Source: Pseudomonadota bacterium (GTDB taxonomy: Bacteria > Pseudomonadota > Alphaproteobacteria > Sphingomonadales > SMXR01). Taken from it: a DNA stretch of 64,000 bases. How positions within the stretch are numbered: position 1 is the stretch's first letter; every line of letters begins with the position of its first letter. The notes under the pieces were generated by a model. The model had not been told where the DNA came from. It searched no databases and saw nothing but the letters and a program-made list of their open reading frames with translations. Shown here piece by piece: positions 26,387-38,600 of the stretch. Where the stretch lies: the NCBI GenBank assembly GCA_022566895.1, contig JADFIA010000001.1, positions 57,694 through 121,693 of the forward strand. The letters run 5' to 3'. The translations under genes were made by a program, and so were the position numbers.

Positions 26387-28408
26387 TTAGCTCCCCAGAT
26401 GTTTGGCCAGGAATTTCTCGAGCGCCTTTAATGTGGCGATTCGCGCCGCCTCCACCTCCAGCGTATGACCGCCCTTCTCGATTTCGACGTATTTAACGCT
26501 CTTTTTCATACCTTTGAGCCTCTTTGCCATGGCCCGCGAATGAGCGACCGGTACGCGTGTGTCATCTTTGGTGTGTATTAGAAGGATCGGAATCTTAATT
26601 TTTTCGGCTTGATGGTACGGCGAGGTCGCACGAAGAATTTCCCGGTCTTCCCCGGGATCGCCGATCGAGCGTGTCCAGATCTTGCCGCCGACGAATTTTT
26701 GATCATCAGCGATCAATTGCGGCAGATCTGAAACTCCACTAATGCTGACCGCGCAGGCAAACAAATCTGGCGTCTTGACCGCACCCATTAACGCCGCATA
26801 TCCGCCATAACTGGCTCCGACGATGCAAATTCGTTTAGGATCGGCAATCCCTTTTTCGATTAACATGTTGACGCCATCGGTGATGTCGTCCTGCATTTTC
26901 AGGCCCCAATTTTTTTCTCCGGCATCCCTAAATTCTCTCCCATAACCGGTCGAGCCCCTAAAATTGGGTTGAAAAACTGCGTAACCGCGGCTGGCCAGGA
27001 ATTGGGCCCTATAATGATAGCCCCATATGTTCCGAGAATGCGGGCCGCCATGGGGCATTATCACGGTTGGCAGACTTTCCGCTTTTACGCCTTGGGGTAT
27101 TGTCAGATAGGCCGGAATTGTCAGCCCATCCCTCGCCTCGTAGGGCATAGAGATCATCGGCGAAAGCATTTTGGGTTCGAGATCGCGGTACTTAACGTCG
27201 AGGAAATGGAGCTGCTTGTTCTTTTCGTCGAAGAGATAATAAGCCCCGGATTCGACATCACTTTCGCTTTCAACGATGTGCATGCCGTTGTCTTTGGTGC
27301 TGCTGATGACCCGGTTGACGTAGCCTTTCAAAGCGCCGTCGATCATTCTTTGCCGTTTCGACCAGTCTGGATCGAAGTAATGGGATTCAACTCTGTCAGT
27401 GATCAAATAAATGCCGATGGGATCGCGTCCATAGGGCCTGATGATAACGGCTTCGACGTCATATTTTTCATGTTCGTAAACTGTTTCGGCTACCTCTTGT
27501 TTGATCATGTCGAACTTGAAAAGAGCGCGTATCCCGTTTTTATTCTGACCGGTTACATAAGCGAAGCGTGGATCCTCAAAAAACGCCCAAAGTACATATT
27601 TGTCGTGAATAGGTTTTTCATCCATTAAGTCCCAAATCTTTGTGGTTGGATTGAGGTAGATTGTCTTTGTGGACTTGTTACGATAGCCTTCGCCGAAGCG
27701 AAGATTGCCCTGCATATCGGTCGTCCAATCCTGGATGTATCTGGTCCCACGAAAAACATTTTTGAATCTACCAGTGTCTACCTTGACGCGTCGTACTTCG
27801 TAGCTTTGATCTGGATTGAGGTCGTCATTAAGGGCGAGCAAAACATGTTTGGGGTCGTCATCAAGATAATCAACGACGCGATCTTGAATCTGGGCTCGCG
27901 AGAAAACGACACCCAATCTGCTGCCCCCTGTGGCATACGGGTCTTTTTTTCCTTGCACCATATTGATTACTTTTTTGCCGTCACGCGAAGCCGATAGAAG
28001 CCGCGTTTCCGAGACTCTTTTTCCAAAGAATTCAAAGCGGCGGCTTGTATAGGACAGCCCGATCAAAAGGCGATCATTGTTGGCCCACCGAATCCAAGAA
28101 ATCTCGCTGCCCTCATACGGCGGCAGAACCACCGGGTCTTGTTTGCCGCCGATCGGACGTATCAAGACATGCTTGCGGCCGCGTAAAGGAACAATGATGG
28201 CGAAAGCAGTGCCGTCCGGCGAAAGCTTTGGCGACAGGTTTGCGGGTAATGCTGCGAAGACCTCGACCGGGATGTCTTTCGGTGCTGGTTGCGCTGATGC
28301 GCTCAGCGCCATTCCCAAATGGCCGACGATCATTAAAGTGGATATGAGCATTAAAGTGGATATGAGAAAATTGTCGGCGCTATGGCACCGCGTCCCCAGA
28401 TTTTTCAT
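26387..28408 (-). CDS. S9 family prolyl-oligopeptidase-type peptidase, exported
   Basis: A 673-residue serine peptidase. It has an N-terminal beta-propeller region and a C-terminal alpha/beta hydrolase. The triad is Ser533 in GASYGGYA, Asp616 in HTKDDTRVP and His648 in KGGHTLE. I start at the ATG at 28408 because GGGGGAT lies just upstream and a signal peptide ending in SASAQ follows. The open frame extends 60 codons further, to 28588, without family sequence. The signal-peptide core carries a duplicated LISTLM block from an 18-bp tandem repeat. By eye this gene is richer in A and T than its neighbours, hinting at acquisition. Confidence 0.9.
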   Translation of the reverse strand: MKNLGTRCHSADNFLISTLMLISTLMIVGHLGMALSASAQPAPKDIPVEVFAALPANLSPKLSPDGTAFAIIVPLRGRKHVLIRPIGGKQDPVVLPPYEGSEISWIRWANNDRLLIGLSYTSRRFEFFGKRVSETRLLSASRDGKKVINMVQGKKDPYATGGSRLGVVFSRAQIQDRVVDYLDDDPKHVLLALNDDLNPDQSYEVRRVKVDTGRFKNVFRGTRYIQDWTTDMQGNLRFGEGYRNKSTKTIYLNPTTKIWDLMDEKPIHDKYVLWAFFEDPRFAYVTGQNKNGIRALFKFDMIKQEVAETVYEHEKYDVEAVIIRPYGRDPIGIYLITDRVESHYFDPDWSKRQRMIDGALKGYVNRVISSTKDNGMHIVESESDVESGAYYLFDEKNKQLHFLDVKYRDLEPKMLSPMISMPYEARDGLTIPAYLTIPQGVKAESLPTVIMPHGGPHSRNIWGYHYRAQFLASRGYAVFQPNFRGSTGYGREFRDAGEKNWGLKMQDDITDGVNMLIEKGIADPKRICIVGASYGGYAALMGAVKTPDLFACAVSISGVSDLPQLIADDQKFVGGKIWTRSIGDPGEDREILRATSPYHQAEKIKIPILLIHTKDDTRVPVAHSRAMAKRLKGMKKSVKYVEIEKGGHTLEVEAARIATLKALEKFLAKHLGS
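28331..28366 (-). repeat. Perfect 18-bp tandem duplication in a signal peptide
   Basis: The unit CATTAAAGTGGATATGAG occupies 28331-28348 and again 28349-28366 without mismatch. On the coding strand it encodes LISTLM twice, in frame, within the hydrophobic core of the S9 peptidase signal peptide. Confidence 0.95.
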
Positions 28409-28536
28409 AATATCCCCCAATCTCCAGAAGCCCAAACCCATCCGGCCTCCGACAACGCTGCGTATTATAAGTAGTATTGCAAATCTGACAAGTTGGTGTA
28501 ACCACCCGCTACTTCTTGGCATCCATAATATGGTCA

Positions 28537-28606
28537 CTTGGGCCGGCCCTTTTTTTCGGCCCGAGTTCTTGCTTGCCCTCAAAACCACTAGAGACTAAAC
28601 CTCTAG
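28537..28606. promoter_or_regulatory. Two dyads in the divergent S9 peptidase/sdhC promoter region
   Basis: CTTGGGCCG (28537-28545) faces CGGCCCGAG (28557-28565), 8 of 9 paired. CTAGAG (28588-28593) faces CTCTAG (28601-28606) with a 7-nt spacer. Both lie between the S9 peptidase and sdhC starts. No plus-strand gene ends here, so a terminator role for the first dyad is unlikely despite its T run. Operator function is a guess. Confidence 0.35.
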
Positions 28607-28685
28607 GCGGGCCTGCGATGGGGCGCTTTGGCCTTCGCAAGGTGGCTAAGTTTTGAAGACGGAGCCGGCAAGCGAACGGAAAGAC

Positions 28686-29087
28686 ATGTCAATGGACGAG
28701 AACAACCGACCTTTATCACCGCATCTCCAGATCTATCGCTGGCAGCTGCACATGGTGATGTCGATCCTGCACCGCGCCACCGGCGTGGCGCTTGGGTTGG
28801 GCACCATCTTTCTGACCTGGTGGCTGATGGCCTTGGCGGCCGGTCCGTCGGCCTATGAGACCTTTACCACTGTTGCTTCCAGCATGGTTGGACAAATCAT
28901 TCTCTTCGGGTTTTCGTACGGCCTTTTTTATCATCTTTTGAACGGCATTCGACATCTCTATTGGGACGCTGGGCAGGGCTTCGAGCCGGCCACCGTGCGG
29001 CTGACAGGGCAACTGATCATGGTGATCTCTTTTGCCGCTACTGTCGGCACGTGGCTTGCCGCCTATTATCTACTGGGAACGCTTTAA
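28686..29087 (+). CDS. sdhC: Succinate dehydrogenase cytochrome b556 subunit
   Basis: A 133-residue membrane anchor subunit with three helices. RPLSPHLQIYRW and SILHRATGVAL are the family signature, and the histidine in NGIRHLYWD is the likely heme b ligand. It forms the quinone site of complex II with SdhD. I prefer the ATG at 28686, with GGAAAG upstream. An in-frame ATG at 28653 would add 11 residues unlike the family. First gene of sdhCDAB. Confidence 0.93.
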   Translation: MSMDENNRPLSPHLQIYRWQLHMVMSILHRATGVALGLGTIFLTWWLMALAAGPSAYETFTTVASSMVGQIILFGFSYGLFYHLLNGIRHLYWDAGQGFEPATVRLTGQLIMVISFAATVGTWLAAYYLLGTL

Positions 29088-29102
29088 AGGATCCGACGAG
29101 CC

Positions 29103-29471
29103 ATGGCGATGCAGACCAAAAGTGGCCAAAGCGGGGCCGGGGACGCCACTAAACACTGGTGGACGCTAAGGCTAACGGCGGTAGCTCTTGTGCCGCTGGC
29201 GGTCTGGTTTGTAGCCTCTCTGGTGGCCCTGGCGGGGGCCGATTATCCGACCATGATTGCATGGGTCTCGAACCCGTTTGTTACGGTTCTCCTGCTGAGC
29301 ATGCTCGTATCGCTCTTTTACCATTTACGGTTAGGCCTGCAGGAAATAGTTGAGGACTACGTCCATGCACGCCGGGCGAAAATAGTCCTATCCGTAGCTT
29401 TGACGTTTGGCTGTTTCCTTTTGGCGATGGCGACCATTGCCGCGGTCCTGAAAATTGCGATCGGAAGCTGA
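29103..29471 (+). CDS. sdhD: Succinate dehydrogenase membrane anchor subunit
   Basis: A 122-residue protein with three hydrophobic helices. FYHLRLGLQEIVEDYVH is the conserved SdhD segment with the heme/quinone-site histidine. It is second in sdhCDAB, 15 bases after sdhC and 6 bases before sdhA. Confidence 0.92.
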   Translation: MAMQTKSGQSGAGDATKHWWTLRLTAVALVPLAVWFVASLVALAGADYPTMIAWVSNPFVTVLLLSMLVSLFYHLRLGLQEIVEDYVHARRAKIVLSVALTFGCFLLAMATIAAVLKIAIGS

Positions 29472-29477
29472 TCGGCC

Positions 29478-31268
29478 ATGAGCCAAGCCTATCCCATAAC
29501 CGATCACAGTTACGACGTCGTCGTCGTCGGGGCCGGTGGGTCGGGCCTGAGAGCGGCGATGGGCACCGCCGAAGCCGGTCTAAAGACGGCCGTCGTGACC
29601 AAAGTCTTCCCAACTCGGTCGCATACGGTGGCAGCCCAGGGCGGTATCGCCGCTTCCTTGGGCAATATGGGTCCTGATAAGTGGCAATGGCATATGTACG
29701 ATACGGTCAAGGGCGCCGACTGGCTGGGCGACCAGGACGCCATCGAATACATGGTTCGCGCAGCTCCTGAGGCCGTCTATGAGCTCGAACATTTCGGTGT
29801 GCCTTTTTCAAGGACCGAGGACGGCAAGATCTATCAGCGGGCATTTGGCGGCATGACAAGCGAATTTGGCGAAGGCCCGCCGGCGCTTCGTACCTGCGCG
29901 GCAGCGGATCGTACCGGACACGCAATGCTGCACTCTCTTTACCAGCAATCGCTAAAATACGACGCGGACTTTTTTATCGAATATTTTGCCATTGATCTGA
30001 TCATGGAGGATGGCGCTTGCCGAGGGCTCGTAGCGATGAATCTTGAGGATGGATCGATTCACCGTTACCGGGCCAAGGCGGTGGTCCTGGCCACCGGCGG
30101 TTACGGACGTGCCTATTTTTCCTGCACATCTGCACATACATGCACCGGCGACGGTGGCGGCATGGTCCTGAGGGCCGGGCTGCCACTGCAGGACATGGAG
30201 TTTGTGCAGTTCCACCCGACCGGGGTGTACGGGGCCGGCGTGCTGATCACCGAAGGCGCACGTGGCGAAGGCGGTTATCTCGTAAATTCACAAGGCGAAC
30301 AGTTCATGGAGCGCTATGCGCCCTCAGCCAAGGATCTCGCGTCGCGCGACGTGGTCAGTCGCTCGATGGCGCAAGAGATCCGAGAAGGCCGCGGCGTCGG
30401 TGCGAAGAAGGACCATATCTATTTGCACCTCGAGCATCTCTCGGCCGAGGTTCTAGCCGAGCGTTTGCCGGGTATTTCCGAATCGGCAAGGATTTTTGCT
30501 GGGGTTGATGTAACCAAGGAACCCATCCCGGTTATTCCGACGACCCATTATAATATGGGCGGCATTCCAACCAACTATCACGCCGAGGTGCTGGCACCTA
30601 CGGCTGACGATCCCGATCGGGCGGTGCCCGGGCTTTTCTCGGTCGGAGAGGCGGCCTGCGTATCGGTCCATGGGGCCAATCGTCTGGGGTCCAACTCGCT
30701 GATTGATCTGGTTGTTTTCGGGCGCGCCGCGGCTCATCGGATCGCTGAACTGGTAACGCCCGGCGAGGCGGATCAGCCCTTGGCCAAGGATACCGCCGAC
30801 TTGGCGCTTTCACGGCTCGATAATTTTCGCTTTGCAGAGGGCAAAAACCCGACCGCTGAAATCAGGCTGAGCATGCAGAAGACGATGCAGAACAACTGCG
30901 GCGTTTTCCGCACGGCCGACATTTTGAATGAAGGCGTCAAACTGATCGATGACATCAACTCTTCGATAGCCGATATTGGCACCACCGACCGATCACTCAT
31001 CTGGAACAGCGATCTTATCGAGACGCTGGAGCTGGACAATTTGATGGGACAGGCAGTGGTGACCATGCATTGCGCCGCCAACCGGACCGAATCGCGAGGT
31101 GCCCACAAGCGTGAGGATTATCCGGACCGCGACGACGAAAACTGGATGAAACACACCCTCGCCTCGCACGATTCCAAGGGACAGGTTGAGATCGCCTACC
31201 GGCCGGTGCACGAATATACTCTGAGCGGCGACGTGAAATATATCGAGCCTAAGGCGAGGGTCTATTAG
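29478..31268 (+). CDS. sdhA: Succinate dehydrogenase flavoprotein subunit
   Basis: A 596-residue flavoprotein. The FAD-binding motif [13 protein letters not shown] is at the start, and the covalent FAD histidine lies in SHTVAAQGG. Substrate-site residues are in the [11 protein letters not shown] and [11 protein letters not shown] regions. It oxidises succinate to fumarate on the cytoplasmic face. Normal family length, full, no anomalies. Confidence 0.98.
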   Translation: MSQAYPITDHSYDVVVVGAGGSGLRAAMGTAEAGLKTAVVTKVFPTRSHTVAAQGGIAASLGNMGPDKWQWHMYDTVKGADWLGDQDAIEYMVRAAPEAVYELEHFGVPFSRTEDGKIYQRAFGGMTSEFGEGPPALRTCAAADRTGHAMLHSLYQQSLKYDADFFIEYFAIDLIMEDGACRGLVAMNLEDGSIHRYRAKAVVLATGGYGRAYFSCTSAHTCTGDGGGMVLRAGLPLQDMEFVQFHPTGVYGAGVLITEGARGEGGYLVNSQGEQFMERYAPSAKDLASRDVVSRSMAQEIREGRGVGAKKDHIYLHLEHLSAEVLAERLPGISESARIFAGVDVTKEPIPVIPTTHYNMGGIPTNYHAEVLAPTADDPDRAVPGLFSVGEAACVSVHGANRLGSNSLIDLVVFGRAAAHRIAELVTPGEADQPLAKDTADLALSRLDNFRFAEGKNPTAEIRLSMQKTMQNNCGVFRTADILNEGVKLIDDINSSIADIGTTDRSLIWNSDLIETLELDNLMGQAVVTMHCAANRTESRGAHKREDYPDRDDENWMKHTLASHDSKGQVEIAYRPVHEYTLSGDVKYIEPKARVY

Positions 31269-31289
31269 GCATGCGGGGGATTCGAAAAA

Positions 31290-32069
31290 ATGGCTGATTT
31301 TTCATTGCCGGCAAACTCCAAGATCAGGAAGGGACAGAGCCATCCGGCGCCCGCGGGTGCCGCGAATGTACGGCGCTTCCATGTCTATCGCTGGTCTCCG
31401 GACGACGGCCAAAACCCGCACATGGACAGCTATGAAGTGGATATGGACAGCTGCGGCCCGATGATCCTCGACGTGCTGATCAAGATCAAGGACGAGATCG
31501 ATCCGACCCTGACCTTCCGCCGCTCCTGTCGCGAGGGCGTCTGCGGATCCTGCGCCATGAATATGGGCGGTATTAACGGCTTAGCCTGCACCAAGGCGGT
31601 CGCAGACCTCAAGGGTGACATCACCGTCGCGCCACTGCCCAATATGGCCGTGATTAAGGATTTGGTGCCCGATATGAGCAATTTTTATGCCCAGTACGCC
31701 TCGATCAAGCCGTGGCTGCAGGCCGAGGCCCCCCCATCCGGCAAAGAGCGCCTGCAGAGCCACGACGACCGCAGCAAGCTGGACGGGCTCTATGAATGCA
31801 TTCTATGCGCCTGCTGCTCGACCAGCTGCCCGAGCTATTGGTGGAACAGCGAGAAATATCTCGGGCCGGCCATTTTGCTGCAGGCCTATCGCTGGATCAT
31901 TGATAGCCGGGATGAGGCGACGAGCGCCCGGCTCGATAATCTCGAAGGCCCCTTTAAGCTTTACCGTTGCCATACGATCATGAACTGCGTCACCGCCTGC
32001 CCCAAGGGCCTCAATCCCGCCAAGGCCATCGCCGAGACCAAGAAGCTGATGCTCGAGCGGCAAGCCTGA
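31290..32069 (+). CDS. sdhB: Succinate dehydrogenase iron-sulfur subunit
   Basis: A 259-residue subunit with the [2Fe-2S] cysteines in [13 protein letters not shown] plus the later LACTKAV, and the [4Fe-4S]/[3Fe-4S] ligands in [16 protein letters not shown] and [17 protein letters not shown]. It passes electrons from FAD to quinone. Last gene of sdhCDAB. Confidence 0.98.
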   Translation: MADFSLPANSKIRKGQSHPAPAGAANVRRFHVYRWSPDDGQNPHMDSYEVDMDSCGPMILDVLIKIKDEIDPTLTFRRSCREGVCGSCAMNMGGINGLACTKAVADLKGDITVAPLPNMAVIKDLVPDMSNFYAQYASIKPWLQAEAPPSGKERLQSHDDRSKLDGLYECILCACCSTSCPSYWWNSEKYLGPAILLQAYRWIIDSRDEATSARLDNLEGPFKLYRCHTIMNCVTACPKGLNPAKAIAETKKLMLERQA

Positions 32070-33545
<1,476 letters not shown>

Positions 33546-33591
33546 CCGACACAGCTGAGTTTGGACGGGCGATCCCGCAGGGTCAGACGCG

Positions 33592-34761
33592 ATGAATATT
33601 CACGAGCACCAGGCAAAGGCGATGCTGGCCAAGTATAGCCTGCCAGTTCTGGCAGGTCGCGCCGCTTTTTCGGTTGCTGAGGCGATTGCAGCAGCGGAGG
33701 AACTTGGCGGCCCGCTGTGGGTCGTGAAGGCGCAAATTCATGCCGGCGGTCGCGGCAAAGGTGGCGGCGTCAAGCTGGCCAAATCCGTAGAGGAAGTCGG
33801 GTCGCTAGCTGAAGCCATGCTGGGCATGCAGCTGGTCACCCATCAGACCGGACCGGACGGCAAAACTGTCCATCGCCTCTATATCGAGGATGGTTGCGAA
33901 ATTGCAAAGGAGATGTACCTAAGCCTTCTGGTCGACCGCGCTTCTGGTCGATTGGCCTTCATCGCTTCGACAGAAGGCGGAGTGGATATTGAGCAGGTCG
34001 CGGCTCAAATGCCCGAAAAGATTGTGACGACGCTTGTCGATGTGAACTCCGGACTGGCAAAGGCCGATCTTGAGCACATTGTCGGTGGACTGGGGTTGGC
34101 CGATGGGGCGGCCAAGCAGGCCGCCAAGGTCGCTCAAGGGCTCTTTGCTGCATTCGTCGATCTTGATGCAAGCCTGATCGAAGTCAATCCGTTGGTGGTT
34201 ACGAAGGCCGAACAAGTTCTCTTGCTGGACGCCAAGGTGGCTTTCGACGACAACGCACTGTTCCGACATGCGGATATTATGGAACTGCGCGACGAAAGCG
34301 AAGAAGATCCAACGGAGCTCGAGGCTCAGGAGCACGGCTTGAGTTATATCAAGCTCGACGGAAACATCGGTTGTATGGTCAACGGCGCCGGCTTGGCGAT
34401 GGCCACCATGGACATCATCAAGCTCAAAGGTGGCGAGCCGGCCAATTTTCTCGATGTTGGCGGTGGGGCCAACCGCGAACGGGTCACCGAGGCCTTTAAA
34501 ATCATCCTTGCGGACGATCATGTCGAAGCCATTCTTATCAATATTTTCGGCGGCATCATGCGTTGTGACGTTATCGCGCAGGGTGTGATCGATGCGGCCC
34601 GCAAGGTTCATCTGGACGTGCCTCTGGTGGTTCGCCTTGAAGGCACCAATGTCGAAGAAGGACGCCAAATCCTGGCCAACTCAAGCCTCGCGGTCATTCC
34701 AGCGAATGATTTGGATGAGGCGGCCCAAAAGGTGGTTCAAGCGGTGCGGGAAGAGAACTGA
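33592..34761 (+). CDS. sucC: Succinyl-CoA ligase beta subunit (ADP-forming)
   Basis: A 389-residue ATP-grasp subunit starting [33 protein letters not shown], the magnesium-site IEVNPL and the FLDVGGGA loop are the family hallmarks. With SucD it makes ATP or GTP from succinyl-CoA. Its stop is one base before the sucD ATG. Confidence 0.97.
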   Translation: MNIHEHQAKAMLAKYSLPVLAGRAAFSVAEAIAAAEELGGPLWVVKAQIHAGGRGKGGGVKLAKSVEEVGSLAEAMLGMQLVTHQTGPDGKTVHRLYIEDGCEIAKEMYLSLLVDRASGRLAFIASTEGGVDIEQVAAQMPEKIVTTLVDVNSGLAKADLEHIVGGLGLADGAAKQAAKVAQGLFAAFVDLDASLIEVNPLVVTKAEQVLLLDAKVAFDDNALFRHADIMELRDESEEDPTELEAQEHGLSYIKLDGNIGCMVNGAGLAMATMDIIKLKGGEPANFLDVGGGANRERVTEAFKIILADDHVEAILINIFGGIMRCDVIAQGVIDAARKVHLDVPLVVRLEGTNVEEGRQILANSSLAVIPANDLDEAAQKVVQAVREEN

Positions 34762-34762
34762 T

Positions 34763-35638
34763 ATGGCGATTTTGGTCGATAAGGATACGCGGGTTATATG
34801 TCAGGGCTTTACAGGTTCGCAGGGCACTTTCCATTCTCGACAGGCGATCGAATATGGAACCCGGATGGTGGGCGGCGTGACACCGGGCAAAGGTGGCCAA
34901 AGCCACTTGGGTCTGCCGGTCTTTGATACGGTTCTCGAGGCCCGCAAGGAGACCGGGGCGAACGCCTCGGTGATTTACGTGCCACCGGCTTTTGCGGGGG
35001 CCGCGATCCTTGAGGCCATCGAGGCGGAAATGCCGCTTGTGGTGTGCATTACCGAGGGCATCCCGGTTCTCGATATGGTCCGGATCAGAAAGGCCTTGGA
35101 GAATTCCACGAGCCGCTTAATCGGCCCCAACTGTCCGGGCGTCATCACGCCCGGCGCCTGCAAGATCGGCATCATGCCCGGTCATATCCATCAGAACGGC
35201 TCGGTGGGCATCGTCTCCCGCTCCGGAACCCTGACCTATGAAGCGGTTGCCCAGACCACTGCGGTCGGATTGGGTCAGTCGACCTGTGTTGGTATCGGTG
35301 GCGATCCGGTTAATGGGACCAGCTTCGTTGATGTCCTGGAGCTGTTTTTGGCCGATGAGGAGACCGAATGCATCGTCATGATTGGCGAGATCGGCGGAAG
35401 TGCTGAGGAAGAAGCGGCGGATTTCCTGGCCGCGGCCAGATCCGATAAACCGGTGGTTGGCTTTATCGCTGGCCGCGCAGCGCCGCCGGGCCGGCGCATG
35501 GGCCACGCAGGGGCCATCATTTCCGGTGGACAGGGCGGAGCCCAAGACAAGATTGAGGCGCTGCAGCAGGCCGGTGTCACGGTTGCCGATTCACCGGCTG
35601 CCATCGGCACTACGATGGCCCGCGTGTTGAACCGCTAA
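34763..35638 (+). CDS. sucD: Succinyl-CoA ligase alpha subunit
   Basis: A 291-residue subunit with the CoA-binding N-terminal domain ([18 protein letters not shown]) and the phospho-histidine His248 in [11 protein letters not shown]. The ATG at 34763 directly follows the sucC stop, which fixes it over the longer frame that begins inside sucC. It is coupled to SucC. Confidence 0.97.
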   Translation: MAILVDKDTRVICQGFTGSQGTFHSRQAIEYGTRMVGGVTPGKGGQSHLGLPVFDTVLEARKETGANASVIYVPPAFAGAAILEAIEAEMPLVVCITEGIPVLDMVRIRKALENSTSRLIGPNCPGVITPGACKIGIMPGHIHQNGSVGIVSRSGTLTYEAVAQTTAVGLGQSTCVGIGGDPVNGTSFVDVLELFLADEETECIVMIGEIGGSAEEEAADFLAAARSDKPVVGFIAGRAAPPGRRMGHAGAIISGGQGGAQDKIEALQQAGVTVADSPAAIGTTMARVLNR

Positions 35639-35675
35639 TAGAGAGGAAGCGTCAAATGCGACGCTGTCGGAAATA

Positions 35676-38579
35676 ATGGCGAGTGATAGGGGAAACCTGG
35701 ACCTGGGCGGCTTGAGCTCTCGTTTTGTGGAAGCCCAGTATACCCTATTTATGGCCGATCCCAACTCGGTAGAAGGTGGCTGGCGCAGCTATTTCGAGAC
35801 ACTGGAGGCTGGAGCCGCGAAAGCCATAAATGGACCTGGACCGTCCTGGGCCCGTAGTGACTGGCCGCCTGAACCTGAAGATGATCTGACCCTCGGCCTG
35901 TCGCTGGGCACCGCGCCGCCGCCGCCCGCCGCGAGGGCGGACCAAGAGGTTTCTGCCGAAGCGATCCGGGCAGCGACACTCGATAGCTTGCGGGCTCTGA
36001 TGATGATCAGGACTTACCGCGTGCGTGGCCACCTGATCGCGCGGCTTGATCCACTCGGTCTTGAAGAGCGACCCCCGCATCCGGAACTGGAGCCTGAGAC
36101 CTATGGCTTTGACCAGGACGATCTGGACCGGCCAATCTTCATCGACAATGTACTCGGGATTGAAATGGCGAGCATCAGGGAAATCCTAGAGATTCTCCAC
36201 CGCACCTATTGCTACCATGTCGGCGTCGAGTTCATGCATATCAATGATCCCGACCAAAAAGCTTGGATCCAGTCGCGGATCGAAGGTCGCGAGAAGGAAA
36301 TCCAATTCACCGCCGAGGCCAAAAAGGAAATCCTTGAAAAGCTCATAGAGGCCGAACAGTTCGAGAAGTTCCTCGGACGAAAATATGTCGGTACAAAGCG
36401 CTTTGGTCTTGATGGTAGCGAGACCACGATTCCAGCACTCGAATCGATCATTCGAACTGCGGTCCGCACCGGTGCCGACGAAATCGTGCTCGGGATGTCG
36501 CACCGGGGCCGGCTGAATGTTTTGGCCAACGTGCTCAAAAAACCGCTCAGCGCCATTTTTCACGAATTTCACGGGGGCTCGTCGAAACCCGATGACGTAC
36601 AGGGCTCGGGCGACGTGAAATATCATTTGGGCACCTCTTCCGATCGCCAGATCGAGGGCCGGCAGGTGCACCTGTCGCTGACCGCCAATCCTTCGCATTT
36701 AGAGGCCGTCGATCCGGTTGTGCTGGGCAAGGTCCGAGCCAAGCAGATGCAAAAGGGAGATCGAGACAGGAATCGCGTGCTCTCATTATTGCTGCACGGT
36801 GATGCGGCGTTCGCCGGCCAGGGCCTGGTCGCGGAATGCTTCATGCTCAGCAACCTCCAAGGCTACCGGACCGGCGGCACGATCCATTTTATCGTCAACA
36901 ATCAAATTGGCTTCACCACAAGCCCGCATCATTCTCGCTCGTCGCCCTATCCTTCCGATGCTGCCAAGATGGTTCAGGCACCAATTTTTCACGTCAATGG
37001 CGACGATCCAGAGGCGGTCATTTACGTGACCAGGCTGGCCACTGAATTCCGCCAGACCTTCAGGAGGGATGTTGTCATCGATATGATGTGCTATCGGCGC
37101 TTCGGGCATAACGAGGGTGATGAACCAGCCTTCACTCAACCCTTGATGTACGCCAACATCCGCAATCACCCGACGCCCGCCGAGATTTATAAGGACCGCT
37201 TGATTGGCGAGGGTGTGATCGACGACAACGACTACAAATCCTTGGTCAATGGCTTTCGCAAACGTTTGGAAACCGAGTTCGAAGCTGCAGATAGCTATAA
37301 ACCGGAAAAGGCGGACTGGTTCGAAGGCCAATGGGAGGGCCTTGGTCCGGCAACCGGAACCGAGTGGCGCGCCGATACCGGGGTCAGTGCAGAAGAATTG
37401 CGCGAGATTGGTGGCCGCCTGACGAAGCTTCCGGAAGGCTTTCATCTGCATCGCACCTTGGGCCGGGTCCTCCAAGCCCGCGAAAAGATGTTTGACAGCG
37501 GCCAGGATGTTGACTGGGCGACGGCCGAGGCGCTGGCCTTCGGAACGCTTCTCAAGGAGGGCTTTCCCATCCGCCTGTCGGGCCAGGACACACGGCGCGG
37601 CACCTTCAGTCAGCGCCACGCCGACTTTGTGGATCAGGAAACCGAGGCCCGTTACTGCCCCTTGCAAAATTTGGGTGCGGTTGGCCGTTTCGAGGTCTTC
37701 GACAGCCCGCTTTCGGAGGCTGGAGTCTTGGGCTTCGAATATGGATACAGCTCCGCCGAGCCGCGGGCTCTGGTGCTCTGGGAGGCGCAATTCGGCGATT
37801 TCGCGAACGGCGCCCAAGTTGTCATCGACCAATTCATCTCTACGGCCGAAGCGAAATGGCTGCGCATGAGCGGCTTGGTGATGCTGCTGCCGCACGGGTA
37901 CGAGGGCCAGGGCCCCGAGCACTCCTCGGCCCGGCTGGAGCGCTTTCTGCAGCTCTGCGCCGAAGACAATATGCAGGTCGCCAATTGCACAAGCCCGGCC
38001 AGCTATTTCCATCTTTTGCGCCGGCAAATGCACCGCAATTTCCGGAAACCTTTGATCGTGATGACGCCAAAATCGCTCCTGCGCCACAAACTGGCGGTCT
38101 CGAAGCTTGCTGAGATGGGCCCCGGCACCCAGTTCCACAGGCTGCTATGGGACGATGCGCAGGCCAAGCCCGGTGCTACTCTTAAGCTCAAGGCCGATAA
38201 GCAGATAGAGCGGCTGATAATGTGTTCAGGCAAAGTCTATTACGACCTCTTTGAGGAGCGGGCCCGGCGCAAACAAGACGCCACCTACATCTTGCGTCTT
38301 GAGCAACTCTATCCGTTCCCCCGGCAGCCATTGTACGAGGAATTGGCGAGGTTCAAGAACGTCAAATCGATCGTCTGGTGCCAGGAAGAGCCTAAAAATA
38401 TGGGTGCCTGGTTCTTTGTCGAGCCCCAGGCCGAACAGATCTTGGCGGATCTGAAACTAACCCCGAAACGACTGTTGTACGCGGGCCGCGTGGCAAGCGC
38501 CTCGACCGCGACAGGCCTTGCCTCGAATCATTTGAAGCAGCAGGCCGAGCTTGTCGATCAGGCATTGAGCGTGAAATAG
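35676..38579 (+). CDS. sucA: 2-oxoglutarate dehydrogenase E1 component
   Basis: A 967-residue thiamine-diphosphate enzyme. It has an N-terminal E2-binding segment (FVEAQYTLFMADPNSV), the MSHRGRLNVLANV region, the ThDP motif GDAAFAGQG through NNQIGFTTSP, and the transketolase-like C-terminal part with HGYEGQGPEHSSAR. It decarboxylates 2-oxoglutarate and acylates the lipoyl group of SucB. Full family length. Confidence 0.97.
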   Translation: MASDRGNLDLGGLSSRFVEAQYTLFMADPNSVEGGWRSYFETLEAGAAKAINGPGPSWARSDWPPEPEDDLTLGLSLGTAPPPPAARADQEVSAEAIRAATLDSLRALMMIRTYRVRGHLIARLDPLGLEERPPHPELEPETYGFDQDDLDRPIFIDNVLGIEMASIREILEILHRTYCYHVGVEFMHINDPDQKAWIQSRIEGREKEIQFTAEAKKEILEKLIEAEQFEKFLGRKYVGTKRFGLDGSETTIPALESIIRTAVRTGADEIVLGMSHRGRLNVLANVLKKPLSAIFHEFHGGSSKPDDVQGSGDVKYHLGTSSDRQIEGRQVHLSLTANPSHLEAVDPVVLGKVRAKQMQKGDRDRNRVLSLLLHGDAAFAGQGLVAECFMLSNLQGYRTGGTIHFIVNNQIGFTTSPHHSRSSPYPSDAAKMVQAPIFHVNGDDPEAVIYVTRLATEFRQTFRRDVVIDMMCYRRFGHNEGDEPAFTQPLMYANIRNHPTPAEIYKDRLIGEGVIDDNDYKSLVNGFRKRLETEFEAADSYKPEKADWFEGQWEGLGPATGTEWRADTGVSAEELREIGGRLTKLPEGFHLHRTLGRVLQAREKMFDSGQDVDWATAEALAFGTLLKEGFPIRLSGQDTRRGTFSQRHADFVDQETEARYCPLQNLGAVGRFEVFDSPLSEAGVLGFEYGYSSAEPRALVLWEAQFGDFANGAQVVIDQFISTAEAKWLRMSGLVMLLPHGYEGQGPEHSSARLERFLQLCAEDNMQVANCTSPASYFHLLRRQMHRNFRKPLIVMTPKSLLRHKLAVSKLAEMGPGTQFHRLLWDDAQAKPGATLKLKADKQIERLIMCSGKVYYDLFEERARRKQDATYILRLEQLYPFPRQPLYEELARFKNVKSIVWCQEEPKNMGAWFFVEPQAEQILADLKLTPKRLLYAGRVASASTATGLASNHLKQQAELVDQALSVK

Positions 38580-38600
38580 AGAAAGTGATCGGAGAAACCG

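Noticed and set aside
28537..28565. Rho-independent terminator before sdhC
   Set aside because: The hairpin encloses the T run instead of preceding it, and no gene on that strand ends here.
36786..38138. 450-codon open frame antisense to sucA
   Set aside because: It mirrors sucA codon use on the opposite strand, has no recognisable domain and no ribosome site.
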